Shown: positions 9,815 to 21,329, counted from the first letter of the stretch. The stretch: DNA of 64,000 nucleotides from Macrothele yani (GCA_039090855.1 CM077010.1:51354905-51418904); one strand, 5' to 3'. Numbers and translations: made by a program. Notes: generated by a model from the letters alone, not told the origin.

Positions 9815-10514
9815 GACTGTCTCTAAAATAACTTGAAACACTCCCCTATAATTATGTTACAGGTAACATAAAATATCTTACATTGTTCTTATTTTATAGT
9901 TCGTTGAAACTGTATACTTCTTTATGAATCACCCTGTATAATCCTTTTACCGACGGGCACTACTATGACTGGTCCTTTTTATGTGGAAATATTACGTGAG
10001 AAGCTGTTAACTCATATGCAAGTTCACAGATGCGCAATCTTTCTGCAGGATGGTGCTCCATGCCGCAGATCAAAGACAGTAAAACACTACCTGCAGAGAA
10101 AAAACATAACTGTGCTTGATTGGCCCTGTGATAGTCCCGACCTTAACCCAATCGAAAATTTATGGACCATTTTAAAAGACAAGGTAACAGAGAAACAGCC
10201 ATCAAATCCCAAGCTTTGACTGACGTAGTAAAGTACGTGTGGTGCAAAGATATTCCAAATGATTACTGCAAATTCCTCATTGAGAGTATGCCACATCGTA
10301 TTCTGTCCGTTATAAAAAAATAAAAGGTGCACACAAAGTACTGATTTCGTTTTTTTTTTTTTTTGTTTTATGTGTGTTCTAAAGAATTTAAGAATTCATC
10401 TGTGGTGTCATTTTTTTTAAATATCTTTGACTAGTAATTAGTTATTTCTGTGACAATCTTAATTTTCAATAAATTGACAGTTGGTCTTGAACTTTTGCAA
10501 ATGACTATGCATAA

Positions 10515-10852
10515 TATCATCATCATCATCAACCATTATCAATCCACTGCTGGACGAAGGTCTCCCCAAGCCTCTTCCACAACGGTCTGTCTTGTGCCAG
10601 TCTCCTCCATGTTACTCCCGCATACTTTCGAACTTCATCTACCCATCTCTCCCATGTGGTCTTCTTCTGGGTCTTTTCCTGTCCCTTGGAATCCAATCTA
10701 AAATTTCGGCTGTCCATCGATGGTCTGTCCTTCCGGCAGTATGTCCAGCCCATTGCCATTTCAGGGATTTTACTCTGATCATGATGTCTTCCACTCTTGT
10801 CATTTTTCTGATCCACGAGTTCCTCTTCTTATCTCTCTTGGCTACAGGGGTC
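10515..10852 (-). mobile_element. RTE-type LINE 3' fragment
   Basis: The minus strand encodes the C-terminal RTE segment: MTRVEDIMIRVKSLKWQWAG, then WVDEVRKYAGVTWRRLAQDR and FVQQWIDNG. It ends in a (GAT)n tail, seen as (ATC)n at 10515-10532. It matches the near full-length element at 52861-56115. It is strongly 5'-truncated and abuts the end of the Tc1 element at 10513. Confidence 0.85.
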
Positions 10853-11030
10853 AAAAATATGATACTTGTCCACCAGTCAGCAGAAAATATCACTAGTCAG
10901 AGGCAACCATTAACTAGTGGGTTAATGCTTGCCTCATAGCGTTACTCATCAGCTATAGTTTTTAACTCGCCACGGAAGAGTAGACGAACGTAATTTTGGA
11001 CACTTGTATATACGTATATGTGTGTTTGTT

Positions 11031-11032
<2 letters not shown>

Positions 11033-11075
<43 letters not shown>
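11033..11075. repeat. (GT)n microsatellite
   Basis: About 20 uninterrupted GT units. Long apparent frames on both strands here are artefacts of the repeat. Confidence 0.95.
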
Positions 11076-11078
<3 letters not shown>

Positions 11079-11215
11079 CACATATGGGGCTTCGAGGGGG
11101 CTTAAGACTCAAAGCTCCCCCCGTGGGTGCGCCAGTGCTCCCGCGCGGAGGATAACTTTGGGGAATGACCCTAATATTGTTTTGTCGAGAAGTGTACACT
11201 GCCAGGCATTATTAC

Positions 11216-12493
11216 TATTGAGTGTGTGCAAAAGTTCTACCCGTTTTTGTAATAGATGCAAATTGCGATCGGAGTAGTTACGTCACAAATGCACTGCGAT
11301 GCCGAATTTTCGGCCAATAAAGCGTGGATCAGTAGAGCATATAGAGGCATTAGGTTTGTCCGAGTAAGTCATTCGTAACGGAAATCACGGACGGTGTAAC
11401 ATGGCATGCGATAAGGAGCACATTAGGCATTATTTACTGCACGAATTCGATAAAGGCAGTACTACAGCCGCGGCTTGCTGCAACATCTTTCAAGGGTATG
11501 GGGAGAATGCAGTTGATGATAGCATATGTCGCCGTTGGTTTCGAAAATTCCGGGACGGAGACAGAAGCTGTAAAGATCAACCACGTCTTGGACGTCCATC
11601 CGTGGTTTCTGGCGAAGATGTGGACCAAGCCATAACAAATAACCCACATCCAACCGTTCAGAAATTAGCGGAAATGTTGTCGGTACACAGAACAACAGTC
11701 GAAAGACGGATGCACGAGCTTGGGTTCATCACCAAGTTCGATAACTGGGTTCCGCAACAGCTTTCTGCAAATTAACGAGAGGAAAAAATCCGCACCTGTG
11801 TTTCTTTGCTTTTTCCTCACAGAAATGAACCGTTTTTGGGACGAATTGTAACGGGTGATGAGAAATGGGTACTGTGCCGTAATGTAAAGCATCGACGGAC
11901 TGCGTGCCGAGGAGCGGAGCCTGCTCCATCGACCTCAAAAGGAGGACTGCATCCCAAAAAGGTTTAGTTGAGTGTCCGGTGGGATGTCCAGGAAATAATC
12001 CGCTGGGAGGTGTTGGCACTTAACCGAACAATAAATGCTGACCTGTACTGCCAATAGTTGGACAGATTGCGAGAACAACTGACATCGAAGAGGCCAGCAC
12101 TCGGTCAATTGCAAAGACGTGATCCTTCATCGTGATAACGCTGCTTTAATCACTCGGCAAAAATTACTGGACTTTGGTTGAGAAGCGTTACCTCACCCGG
12201 CGTATTCCCCTGACCTGGCACCTACGGACTACCATCTTTTTCTATCGTTACAAAACACCTTCGCTCTCCAAACCTTCGATGATGTGAATGATGTGAAAAC
12301 GGCATTTCATGACTTTTTTTACTCTAAAACACAGGAATTTTCCCTGCGTGGGATTCACCTACTCATAGACAGATGGCAAGATGTCATACAGAATGATGGC
12401 AATTATGTGAAATCCAAGGTACGTCAGCTGTTGAGTTCTCCTCCCTTCTTTGTCGCCTAGAAAATCGGGTAGAACTTATGCACACACCCAATA
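11216..12493 (+). mobile_element. Mariner element
   Basis: Terminal repeats TATTGAGTGTGTGC(A/T)(A)AAGTTCTACCCG are inverted at 11216 and 12493, with TA targets. The 1.28-kb length is standard for mariner. It carries one degraded transposase. Confidence 0.9.
11401..12460 (+). pseudogene. Mariner transposase, decayed
   Basis: ATG 11401 begins MACDKEHIRHYLLHEFDKG, a mariner HTH domain. Nonsense codons follow at TAA 11773-11775 and TAG in KKV*LSV. A frame change precedes the second half. The catalytic triad is still readable: TGDEKWVL (first Asp), HRDNAALIT (second Asp) and YSPDLAPTDYHLF (third Asp, DD34D type). The C-terminus reads IDRWQDVIQNDGNYV and stops at 12458-12460. Confidence 0.88.
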
Positions 12494-12578
12494 ATTTAAT
12501 ACGATAATTAATTATACATATATTAGTAAATTAATATATATATACACAAATATTAAATTAGTAATGCATATACATACG

Positions 12579-13235
12579 TACTATAACGAAGTAAATTTCT
12601 CCATCATTTTTGGTCCACGCCGGGGATCGAACCCGAGTTCACTTATTCCGGAACAAGTCGCTCTACCAACTGAGCTACGCAGACGTTCGTTCTCGCTGCT
12701 ATCTACTTTTATGTCGTGTGCGTCCTGCGGGGCAGGCACGTCACATCTCCCCCTCCCCCCGAAAGAGGGCCTTAGTAAAATATACATCTCCCCTCGGGAG
12801 GGGGAGATACGTCACATCTCCCCTCCCCCGAAAGAGGGCCTTAGTAAAAACATGGCCCACGGGTCAGCCGTGACCATGAATCGTTGCAGGCAGCCATCCA
12901 CTGTAGAATGTGCAGTCAATCTGGTGTGTGGAATGCAACGTCACACACATTAATTTTTCGAAGCGCTGAAGAAGGGATTCTCATATTTTTCTTATCTCGC
13001 GGTGTGGAAAGAACATCGCACCACTGCGAGATATTTAACGGCCGGGTCATCCGGGAAGTCCGGGCGCCATTATAACGAAGTAAATTTCTTCGTCATTTTT
13101 GGTCCACGCCGGGAATCGAACCCGAGTTCACTTATTCCGGAACAAGTCGCTCTACCAACTGAGCTACGCAGACGTTCGTTCTCGCTGCTATCTGCCTTTA
13201 TGTCGTGTGCGTCCTACGGGGCAGGCACGTCACAG
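12579..13235 (-). repeat. tRNA-bearing repeat, family B, 1.3 tandem units
   Basis: Unit 1 (12579-13069) and a partial unit 2 (13070-13235) both start TATAACGAAGTAAATTTCT and contain a minus-strand tRNA-like segment. A-box: TAGCTCAGTTGGTAGAGC; B-box: GGTTCGA(T/A)CC. Unit 1 also has a duplicated CTCCCC/GAAAGAGGGCCTTAGTAAAA block. Other copies are at 24521 and 42146. The repeat looks like a tRNA-derived SINE or a tRNA-carrying satellite unit. Confidence 0.75.
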
Positions 13236-13345
13236 TATATAAGGTACAAAGATAGATGGGCGCAATATTTTGTGGTTTACCTTGGGTGCAGAAATACCTT
13301 GTTACGCCCTCTGCTGCTACCTGTACCGGTCTGTTTGTTTGCTTT

Positions 13346-13563
13346 GTTTTTGAGGGGATTAATGAGCACCGTGAGCAACTCGATGGGCTATAAGCAGTCG
13401 CCCGTCCCTAATTTATTTAAGGTCACTGGTTCCAAGGAAGAGAGAGAGCCAATGCCGTAGGACAAACACAACATCCATGCCTCGCCGGGATTCGAACCCA
13501 GGCCAATCTCGAACGCATGGTCATAAGCCAGCGCTTTGACCACTGCCTCACCGGAGCAGCCTC
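13346..13563 (-). mobile_element. SINE family A, diverged copy
   Basis: The minus strand reads the family-A tRNA head and body, with the landmark GCTATAAGCAGTCGCCCGTC visible on the plus strand. There is no long poly(A) and several substitutions. It interrupts or abuts the LINE fragment that continues to the right. Confidence 0.85.
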
Positions 13564-13762
13564 GTACTGGTCTGCAGATCTTCCTTAGGATGTTCATCTC
13601 CTAGGTATTGAGGTTATTCTCACCAGCGTTCATGAGAGCCCATGTCTCGGCACTATACACCACCACTGAGCAAATGATGGTTTCTACCAGCGTCGTGGTG
13701 GAAGGCTTCCTTTCCTCAGTGATTGGGGGACTTATGCCGTTGGTAGATTAGCACCGGTAGAC
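13564..13762 (-). mobile_element. LINE reverse transcriptase C-terminal scrap
   Basis: The minus strand encodes ETWALMNAGENNLNT, a stop, then EMNILRKICRPV, matching the conserved 'ETW.L...E..L..FE...LRKI.GPV' stretch downstream of the RT domain in RTE/Jockey-type LINEs. Too short to place in a clade. Confidence 0.6.
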
Positions 13763-15187
13763 CTCAAGCTGGACAGGTTAAAAGGGTGGGGACCAGAACA
13801 GGAGATAGAGATCCTGATCCTCCGGGTTGGGGGTTGGATATGGAGTTCGCAACCTCATCCTCTAAAAATACTGCTGTAACGAAAGAGTAACCAACTTCTA
13901 GTTTGCTGATATAATATAATGCTAAAAATCTAATTTAAGGTGAAACCTCATGACCTCACGAGCGTAGTTACCATATATATTTTACTAATGCCCAAAATGT
14001 TTGTTTTAAATTCATCTAATGCACAAAAGGAGAGTTCCTGTACAATAGGGTATGAATTGATTTGCAAAAGAAGACGGTTTTTTTTTTCAAATTTAACACA
14101 ATCACGCAGGTTATTCTCTAATGTTAGAAAGGAAAGCCCAAAACTCGGCTCAGCGGTTTAAATAAGCAACGTCTTTTTCGTAATTGGTAATTTCTCGTTA
14201 TGTTAAAATTCTATACGAAAACAAAGTAGTAAAGAAAATGATAAAAATAGTAGGAGTGAAATGATAAAATATCGTAGCATTTCTTTTAAACTTTGCCTAT
14301 TTAATTCGGTGATTCTATGTTTTACCGTGCTTCTCGTCAAGTCTCGCATCATTGTGCATTTTTTCTGCATATCATCCGATCTGGTGTCATTATTACAATC
14401 GCATGTACGCCGCTCTCGTTTCTTGACGAGTGAGCCCCCTGTCAGGCATTCCGTCACAGCTTGCGAAAGCAGAGATTGTCTCCTAGTCAGCGTTCGTCAC
14501 TGTGATGTGTGCGTGCGTGTGTATGTGTGCCAGTAGGTAAATGTGTGTTGTTCCACTCATTTTCCTTTTGTAACGGCACTGGTTTACATCCGTTCCGTCA
14601 ATCTAGTTAGAATCGTATAACATATATTTCAGTAAACTTTACTTCACAATTTTTTTGTCACTGGAGCACATCGTTATTCGCATAGGTAAGTGCATTTTTT
14701 TTTTTTTTCATTGATCCGCAAATAACTTTTGCCCTAAATTTGTTATCACATTATACAGAAGATGTCTAAAGTGTTCGGTTTTTATCAAATATAATTTTCA
14801 GCGGGATGCAAGAGAGAGAGAGAGAGAGAGAGCCACGTCAGAACTGCAACCAAGACGGATATATCGCTTTGCTGTTAGAGTTGAGTCAGTATGTTCGAAG
14901 TTCTTTGAATTCTGTAGTTCTCAGTAACACGAGACATCAAATAGTTACCAGGAGGAAGTCAAAATCACCGCTGTTTTGCATGTGAAAAGCCAGTGCTTGG
15001 ACGTCTAATGTTTCACCAGCCAACCGGCTACCTTTTAACGTTTTTAAGATTTCAAGAGCTTGAACAAAATTATATCGGTTTTCCCTACAAAATTCGCTGC
15101 TGGACTTGTTTTCTATTGACCTATTCCTGCAGACAAATAATTAGTGACTTCGGTGAGTTCTAAAACCCTATGCCAGATAATTTGTGT
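13763..15187. other. No gene seen; AT-rich DNA with (GA)n
   Basis: Contains a short (GA)n run (about 14812-14831) and poly(T) runs. No coding, RNA or repeat family recognised. Confidence 0.5.
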
Positions 15188-15239
15188 TGGCCGACTGGTC
15201 AGTGGCGTAAGCTCCTGGCTAATACTTAAAGTTGGGCCC

Positions 15240-15468
15240 GCCGCCCCGGTGGCGCAGTGGTCTAAGGCGTTGGCCTCTGAGCATTCGTCCGTAAGGGGTC
15301 CGGGTTCGAATCCCGGTCAGGCATGGATGTTGTGTTTGTCTTACGGCACTGGCTCTCTCCCTTCCCTGGAATCAGTGACCCTAAATTAGGGACGGGCGAC
15401 TGCTTATAGCCCATTGAGTTGCTCACGGTGGTCGTTAAACCTCCAACCAAAAAAAAAAAAAAAAAAAA
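15240..15468 (+). mobile_element. SINE family A copy with 9-12 bp duplication
   Basis: Complete tRNA head, body and poly(A). AAAGTTGGGCCC precedes it (15228-15239) and GTTGGGCCC follows the A-tail at 15469-15477. Closely similar to the copies at 8145 and 58493. Confidence 0.93.
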
Positions 15469-15561
15469 GTTGGGCCCTAGTTCGAGTCCAAGTAAACTCA
15501 TGCTAGTGTGCTTGTCCCTTACCTGGAGCCAGTGTCCCCAAATTAGGGACAGGGAATCACT

Positions 15562-15779
15562 CTTCTTTTTTTTTTTTTTATTAAAGGTTTATCGACCACC
15601 GTGAGCAGCTGAATGGGCTATAAGCAGTCTCCCGTCCCTAATTTAGGAGCACTGGTTCCAGGGAAGGGAGAGAGCCAGTGCCATAAGACAAACACAACAC
15701 CCCATGCCTCACCGGGATTCGAACTCGGCCGAATGATCAGATGCCAGCACTTAGACCACTGCACTACCGAGGCGGCGGC
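15562..15779 (-). mobile_element. SINE family A copy (minus)
   Basis: Poly(T) then the family-A body in reverse complement. Duplications AATCACT (15555-15561) and AATCGCT (15780-15786) flank it and rejoin the older SINE. Confidence 0.88.
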
Positions 15780-15830
15780 AATCGCTTATAATCCTTAGAA
15801 TTGCTCATATAGGACGTCAGCCCCCCCCCC

Positions 15831-16477
15831 TTCCCCCTAAATTATTGTTCAGTTTTTAAAGTTGACATAATAGAGTGGTTATCAGCCTTGTTGTTTCAGA
15901 AGTCTATTTTCATGCTGGTAGTAATTTAACGCGCCGCAATAAAAAAAATGCAGGTACATATGGTCACAACAATTCACACAAGACAGACACTTATCGCCGA
16001 AATTCATCGAAGAAGGAAGAAACAACAACTGCACCTCATTACATTAAAATCACCACTTTGCCATCTTGTCTTTAACCTTCTACGGATTTCTTTTTACATA
16101 GACATATATTAAAAAAAATACATAAAAGAAAATGTTTAAAGGACAACGCTGGTCGGTACACAAAACATTTCATGTGTATGAAATTAATATCCTATCGAAA
16201 TAAATGCAACAAAGAGCTAACAAAATAATTTCTTCGATTTTTTTGAGTTGAAACTGACTGCTTTTTGCCAGGTGGAAATGTAAAAATAACAATTATTTTT
16301 ATGAATCCGAATCAGCAATATATCTGATTATTTTTGTGTCACGTTGTTTTACCCACTTGTACTATTCTCAGAAAGCACATATTGTTTTTATCAAATTGAC
16401 TATTTTTCTGTAATTATAAAAGGGAACGTCTGTTTGAGTGTGTATGTCTGTTGCAGCCATATCTCATCGTGAGGTGG
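15831..16477. other. No gene seen; AT-rich
   Basis: Low-complexity AT-rich stretch with no recognised motif. Confidence 0.5.
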
Positions 16478-16858
16478 TAATAAGCATTTCGAAATTTGGC
16501 AGATTGTTTTTAACGGACATTTTGAAATTTGGCACTGTTTTAATAGACATTTTGAAATTTGGCATGTTTTTAATAGGCATTTTTAAATTTGGCAGACTGT
16601 TTTAAGGGAAATTTCAAAATTTGGTACTGTTTTTAATAGACATTTTTAATAAGTATTTTTGAATTCGGCAGACCGTTGTTAATCGACATTTTTAACAAAC
16701 ATTTCAAAATGTGGCAGCCTGTTTTAACAGACATTTCGAAATTTGGCAGACTGTTTTTAATAGACATTTTTAATATCAGACATTTTTAAATCTTGTAGAT
16801 TGTTTTAAGACATTTTTAGTTGCCCTTTCAAAATTTGGCAGATTGTTTTTAATTGATG
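16478..16858. repeat. Degenerate ~40-bp tandem repeat
   Basis: Nine or so loose copies built around AATTTGGCAGACTGTTTTTA and ATAGACATTTTGA, spacing about 35-50 bp, heavily diverged. It lies just before the first family-X element and may be its extension or an independent minisatellite. Confidence 0.7.
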
Positions 16859-16984
16859 CATTGTTTTCAACGGACCGTATCCACTTTTTACAGGGGTGGC
16901 TATAATTCAGTGATCATTCGGTGTAAATTCATTGTCACGCTGCCGAGTGGGAAGATAAATCATATGGTTAATATACCCTTCGCC

Positions 16985-17716
16985 CTAAAAGAAGAACAAG
17001 TTAGTAAAATCATGCAATGCATTGATTATGATACGCTTTCCAACATTCCAGAAATCATTACTCAATTTATTACTCAGGTTATTACTCAGGTTATTTTTTT
17101 TTTTTTTTTTTTTTTTTTTTGATTGGAGGTTTAACGACCACCATGAGCAACTCAATGGGCTATAAGCAGTCGCCCGTCCCTAATTTTGGGTCACTGGTTC
17201 CAGGGAAGGGAGAGAGCCAGTGCCGTAAGACAAACACAACATCCATGCCTGACCGGGATTCGAACCCGGACCCCTTACGGACGAATGATCAGAGGCCAAC
17301 GCCTTAGACCACTGCGCCACCGGGGCGGCTTACTCAGGTTATGAGGATAATGGCTGTGGAATAAATCTCGCTCCTGACCTTTGTTCCCATTTCAATTATA
17401 TTAAACAAAATTGGTTCAGTATACCTCCGAAACAACATGATAAAGTTTTGTCGCAATCGAAGCATTTTTACGTAAGTTATGACTCATAAGGGCGATTGAA
17501 TGGATACCACTATTATGTCCTGACCTTTGATCCCATTTTGTCGATTTTCAATTGGGTTCGTCCCCAGGTTGTCCCCTACCACATACTAAAATTTCATTAA
17601 AATCGAACCACTTTCACGCGAGTTATCGTGCGGACGGACAGACAGACAGTCGAACGGACGAAGCTGGAGCATATATGCTTCTTCTTCAAATTACGGTTGG
17701 AAAGCGTAAAAAAGGA
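16985..17716 (+). mobile_element. Family X hairpin-ended repeat, copy 1
   Basis: Starts near AACAAGTTAGTAAAATCATG. It contains one set of the internal repeat (TTTTGTCGCAATCGAAGCAT), then a GGACGGACAGACAGACAG tetranucleotide run, and ends with a hairpin whose arms are CTTC...AATTACGGTTGGAAAGCGTA. A SINE (17095-17329) interrupts it. The architecture (tandem core, ACGG-like microsatellite, terminal hairpin) resembles 'pearl'/HINE non-autonomous Helentron elements. Confidence 0.6.
17095..17329 (-). mobile_element. SINE family A copy (minus) in family X
   Basis: Poly(T) then complete family-A sequence; 13-bp duplication TTACTCAGGTTAT at 17082-17094 and 17330-17342. Confidence 0.93.
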
Positions 17717-17896
17717 AAACTTTACAATGTGCAAAGCAAAAAAAAAAAAAAAGGAAAAAAAATGGTTGAGAGAACTTCTTCACAGTTCCTGCTATCGAAT
17801 ACAAAGTTTATCCGCTAGGGGGCATAAATTTGTGTTGTATTTTTTTCGATAGCTCTGCTCGTAAGAGTTTTATTTTGAAAATGCTCTTTGTGTTAT

Positions 17897-18915
17897 TTAC
17901 GCTTTCCAACCGTAGGTTGAAGAAACGTATATGCTCCAGCTTTGTCCGTCTGTCTGTCCGCATGATAACTCGCGTAAAAATGGTTCGATTACCATGAAAT
18001 TTTAGTGTGTGCCAGAGGATAACCTGGAGACGAACCCTATTGAAAATAGACCAAATGGGATCAAAGTTCAGGACATAGGAGCGGGATCCATTCCATCGCC
18101 CTTATGCATCATAACTTATGTAAAAATGCTTCGATTGCGACAAAACTTTATCATGTTGTTCCGGAGATATACTGAACCGATTCTGTAGAATATTATGGAA
18201 ATGTGGTCAAAGGTCAGGGCACAGGAGCGAGATTTATTCCACAGCCATTATCCTCACAACTTGACTAAAAATGCTTCTATTACGACAAAACTTTAGTGTG
18301 TTGTTCCGGAGGTATAATAAACCAATTCTGTTGAATATCATCGAAATGGGGTCGAAGGTCAGGGTACAAGAGCGATATTTATTTCACAGCCATTATCCAC
18401 ATAACTCGACTAAAAATGCTTCTATTGCGAGCGACAAAACTTTAGTGTGTTGTTCCGGAGGTATAATGAACCAATTCTGTTGAATATCATCGAAATGGGG
18501 TCAAAGGTCAGGGCACAGGAGCGAGATTTATTCCACAACCATTAGCCTCATAACTTGACAATGTTTCTATTGCGACAAAACTTTAGTATGTTGTTTCAGA
18601 GGTATACTAAACCGGTTCTGTTAAATATCATCGAAATGCGGTCAAAGGTCAGAGCACAGGCGCGAGATTTATTTCACAGCCATTATAGCCTCATAACTTT
18701 ACTAAAAATGCTTCTATTGCAACAAAACTTTAGTATGCTGTTCCGGAGGTATTCTGAACCAATTCTGTTTAATATAATAGAAATGGGGTCGAAGGTCAGG
18801 GCACAGCAGCGATATTTATTCCACAGCCATTATCCTCATAACTTGAGTAATGATTTCTGGTATGTTGGAAAGCGTATCATAATCAATGCATTGCATGATT
18901 TTACTAACTTTTATG
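17897..18915 (-). mobile_element. Family X, copy 2, with five ~145-bp internal repeats
   Basis: Inverted relative to copy 1. The hairpin end TTACGCTTTCCAACCGTAGG is at the left, followed by GTCCGTCTGTCTGTCCG. Then come about five tandem units of roughly 145 bp, each with TTCTATTGCGACAAAACTTT and TCCGGAGGTAT, at about 18120, 18268, 18413, 18555 and 18700. It ends CATAATCAATGCATTGCATG. Copies at 16985 and here form a head-to-head inverted pair. Confidence 0.6.
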
Positions 18916-19463
18916 TATAGTGTATTAGAAGAAGGAAATTTCGTATGTAATATCAAACTCTTTCATAACGCAAAAATTTGCCACTGTGCGATACGAAGTC
19001 AAGTCAAACTTGCCACACTGTGGGTGCCAAGTCTAACCTGCTCAAACCTTGGGTTAGTCTTACACGTGGAACAATATCTACCAAATAGGAGTCCAGTGAT
19101 TTCGCCGTTTCACACACACACAAGACCAAGTAAATCAATAAACTGTACAAGGTGTATCCTATAAAACATCCGCAACACATATCTCTTTTTACTGTTTCCT
19201 CTTCCTACATTAGAAAAGATTAGTTCTAAGTCACCAAATATCAGATGGAGAGACTTTAAGCGATTATTTGCTCAAATCTCTTAACTTTAAAATGCACAAA
19301 GCGGTTTCAAAATGTCAGAATCTAAATGTTCAGGAGTAGTTGAAGAGAACTGTTTTAAACACAGTCATGAATTATTTTATTTTGAAGTCATGTTCGAGTC
19401 AGTGACACACTTCACTCTGTGTCCCTAAGGACACATAAAAATCTTAACGAAATCAGTCCACAA

Positions 19464-20000
19464 CAAGTTAGTAAAATCATGAAATGCATTGATTATGATA
19501 CGCTTTCCAACGCACCAGAAATCGCGCACAGACAAACCCTCCTCCCTACCCTAACTATTGATTCGTTCAGTATACCTCCGGAACAACATACTAAAGTTTT
19601 GTCGCAATAGAAGCATTTTTAGTCAAGTTATGAGGATAATGGCTGTGGAATAAATCTCGCTCCTGTGCCCTGACCTTTGACCTCATTTCTATGATATTCA
19701 ATAGAATCTGTTCAGTATACCTCCCGAACAACATAATAAAGTTTTGTCGCAATCGAAGCATTTTTACATAAGTTATGATGCATAAAGGCGATGAAATAGA
19801 TCCCGCTCCTATGTCCTGACCTTTAACCCCGTTTCGTCTATTTTCAATACGGTTCGTCCCCATGTTATCCCCTACCATACACTAAAATTTCATCGAAATC
19901 GAACCATTTTTACGCGAGTTATCGTGCGGCAAGACAGACGGACGGACAAAGCTGGAGCATATACGTTTCTTCAACCTACGGTTGGAAAGCGTAAAAAACG
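19464..20000 (+). mobile_element. Family X, copy 3
   Basis: Same order as copy 1: AAGTTAGTAAAATCATGAAA start, two internal repeats, GACGGACGGACAAAGCTGG run and terminal TTGGAAAGCGTAAAAAA. Confidence 0.6.
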
Positions 20001-20432
20001 TCCGGAAAAATATTCTTACTGGTCAGACACTACGATATGAAATTACATGCTAGCTCTTAAAGCGTCAGATTCAGCTGTAATTCTTTTCTGTTTCTGCTAG
20101 GAACTGCATAAAAAATTTTCAATTTCAAGACAGAAAATGCCAATTGTCTAACAACCAAACAAACCCTCTGACGGACTGTCTACAGTATAGGGTGTCCGGA
20201 AAAATCTATACTACCCAGAAATCCATAATTCATAAAGCAAATGGCATATAATCCTTAGGATCTGCGAAAAATGGGGATCACAAACTAATAAACTTATTTT
20301 GACCTCATTTCTTTTCGGAATATAACTCCATTCAGAGGTGTAACTAGAGAGGGCAAAAGGAACGGGAGCCCCGGGCACAGATCAAAAGAGAGCGCAAAAA
20401 TCACTACTTACAATTTGATTAAACCTGGAATT

Positions 20433-20464
<32 letters not shown>

Positions 20465-20866
20465 GCCAGTTTTTAGTGAAGTTTTTTTCGCTCCATGCTT
20501 TGTTATTTGCCCATTTACAGAATTTGCTTATAATGTTTCGACAGCTTCTGTAACCTTGGCAGCTTAAAATATTTTTTCCTCAAAATGTTCAAGGGATGTT
20601 AATTGCTCAAACACTCAAAAATGAGGGCGCGGTTGCATCTACGCTGTAAGTTGTGGATCTCGGACACATTCTTGAAGATTCTCCAGGGGCTATTCGATCA
20701 TTACTGCCACTGCGGGCCGCAACTGCCAGCTGCATTCAGTTCGTTTGATGTGACATCGATGTAAAAAGCAGTTAGGAAAAGCTGTACAGTCAGTTTATTT
20801 GTGTAACCTACATAATAACGTGAAGTGTGACGTTAATTTCTTTTGTCGAGCAGTGTACGTTTATGT
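20001..20866. other. No gene seen; possible lone mariner end
   Basis: TATAGGGTGTCCGGAAAAAT at about 20188 looks like a mariner terminal repeat, but no partner was found. A poly(T) of about 25 is at 20440. Otherwise unassigned. Confidence 0.4.
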
Positions 20867-21010
20867 GCATCATCATTAAACATTACCCATACTCTGCTGG
20901 GTGAAGGTTTCCCGTAGCCTCTTCCATAACTTTCTGTTTTGAGCCAGTTTCCTCCGAATTTTACCCACCCATCTTCCACGTGGTCTTCGATCTTATTCTG
21001 CTCGTTCCTT
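20867..21010 (-). mobile_element. RTE-type LINE 3' fragment, diverged
   Basis: Plus strand CATCATCATTAAACATTACC then CTGCTGGGTGAAGG matches the reverse complement of the RTE C-terminal region (QQWI.NG and W.R.AQ..). Too diverged for an open frame. Confidence 0.7.
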
Positions 21011-21329
21011 GGAAACCAGTACTGCATATAAAGATAGAATGACAGATGGGGGCACAATGTTTTGTGATTTTCACCGGGCGCAGAAATTCCTAGTTATGCC
21101 TCTGACTCCCTTTGTCGAATGTCTCCCTCATAACGTGCACGCAGGCTGTGATTATACAGAACTGAGCTCGTGTGTGTTGCAGCTACTATTGACAAAATCT
21201 CACCTTCAAGTTCAAAGGAATTATCTCACAACGTATGGAAAGCCCTTATACTCAAATGAGGCCAACGTTTGTCATCTAAGAGAATAATGCCCACTCAACT
21301 TCTGACTAAATAAAAAGCTGTTGAAAATG

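Larger units (their letters stand above)
7246..9938 (+). mobile_element. Mariner-like element (DUF4817-type), internally deleted
   Basis: Inverted repeats TGATTCATAAAGAAG plus TATACAGTTTC (the left copy is split by the LTR at 7269). The right end is the reverse complement, finishing ...CACCCTG and TA at 9937-9938. The TA target at 7246-7247 lies inside the surrounding transposase; removing the insert and one TA restores that frame. The first five bases of the left end differ from the right end. Without the LTR it is about 0.7 kb, so it is a deletion derivative. Confidence 0.78.
5135..10323 (+). pseudogene. Tc1-like transposase split in three by insertions
   Basis: Exon-like pieces lie at 5135-5258, 6806-7247 and 9939-10323. 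The first begins MGKKASLSITQKAQIV (HTH) and joins in phase to IVKYRDTGKFSNPKRSGRS. The second joint, ...GTMSASGTI to ILLPTGTTMTGPFYVEIL, is also in phase. Damage: TAA after GRSR, a deletion near 7090-7108, and a frameshift after EKQPSNPK. The first catalytic Asp (SDES) is Tyr (codon 7109-7111). LQDGAPC and SPDLNPIENLW keep the second Asp and the Glu. It ends at TAA 10321-10323. Confidence 0.85.
4918..10513 (+). mobile_element. Tc1-like transposon, host of nested insertions
   Basis: The left end is TACAGTATAGTCATTGG followed by AAAAAGTTTAAAGCC; the right end is its diverged reverse complement (10470-10513). Its 5.6-kb length is explained by two insertions: a Tc1 at 5257-6805 and a mariner-like element at 7246-9938. 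Removing both with one TA each leaves about 1.35 kb carrying one transposase in frame across both joints. Confidence 0.82.
15188..15830 (+). mobile_element. Older SINE relative split by two family-A SINEs
   Basis: After removing the insertions at 15240-15468 and 15562-15779, the remaining bases give a diverged tRNA-like head (GGCCGACTGGTCAGTGGCG, then TAGTTCGAGTCC) and a body like family A (CCTGGAGCCAGTGTCCCCAA, then TTAGGGACAGGGAATCACT). This implies an older relative that was a target for the younger family twice. Confidence 0.65.

Noticed and set aside
10942..11277. Open frames across 10942-11277 on both strands
   Set aside because: They exist because of the (GT)n microsatellite.
20188..20216. 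Mariner terminal repeat
   Set aside because: No matching opposite end or transposase nearby; left as a note only.
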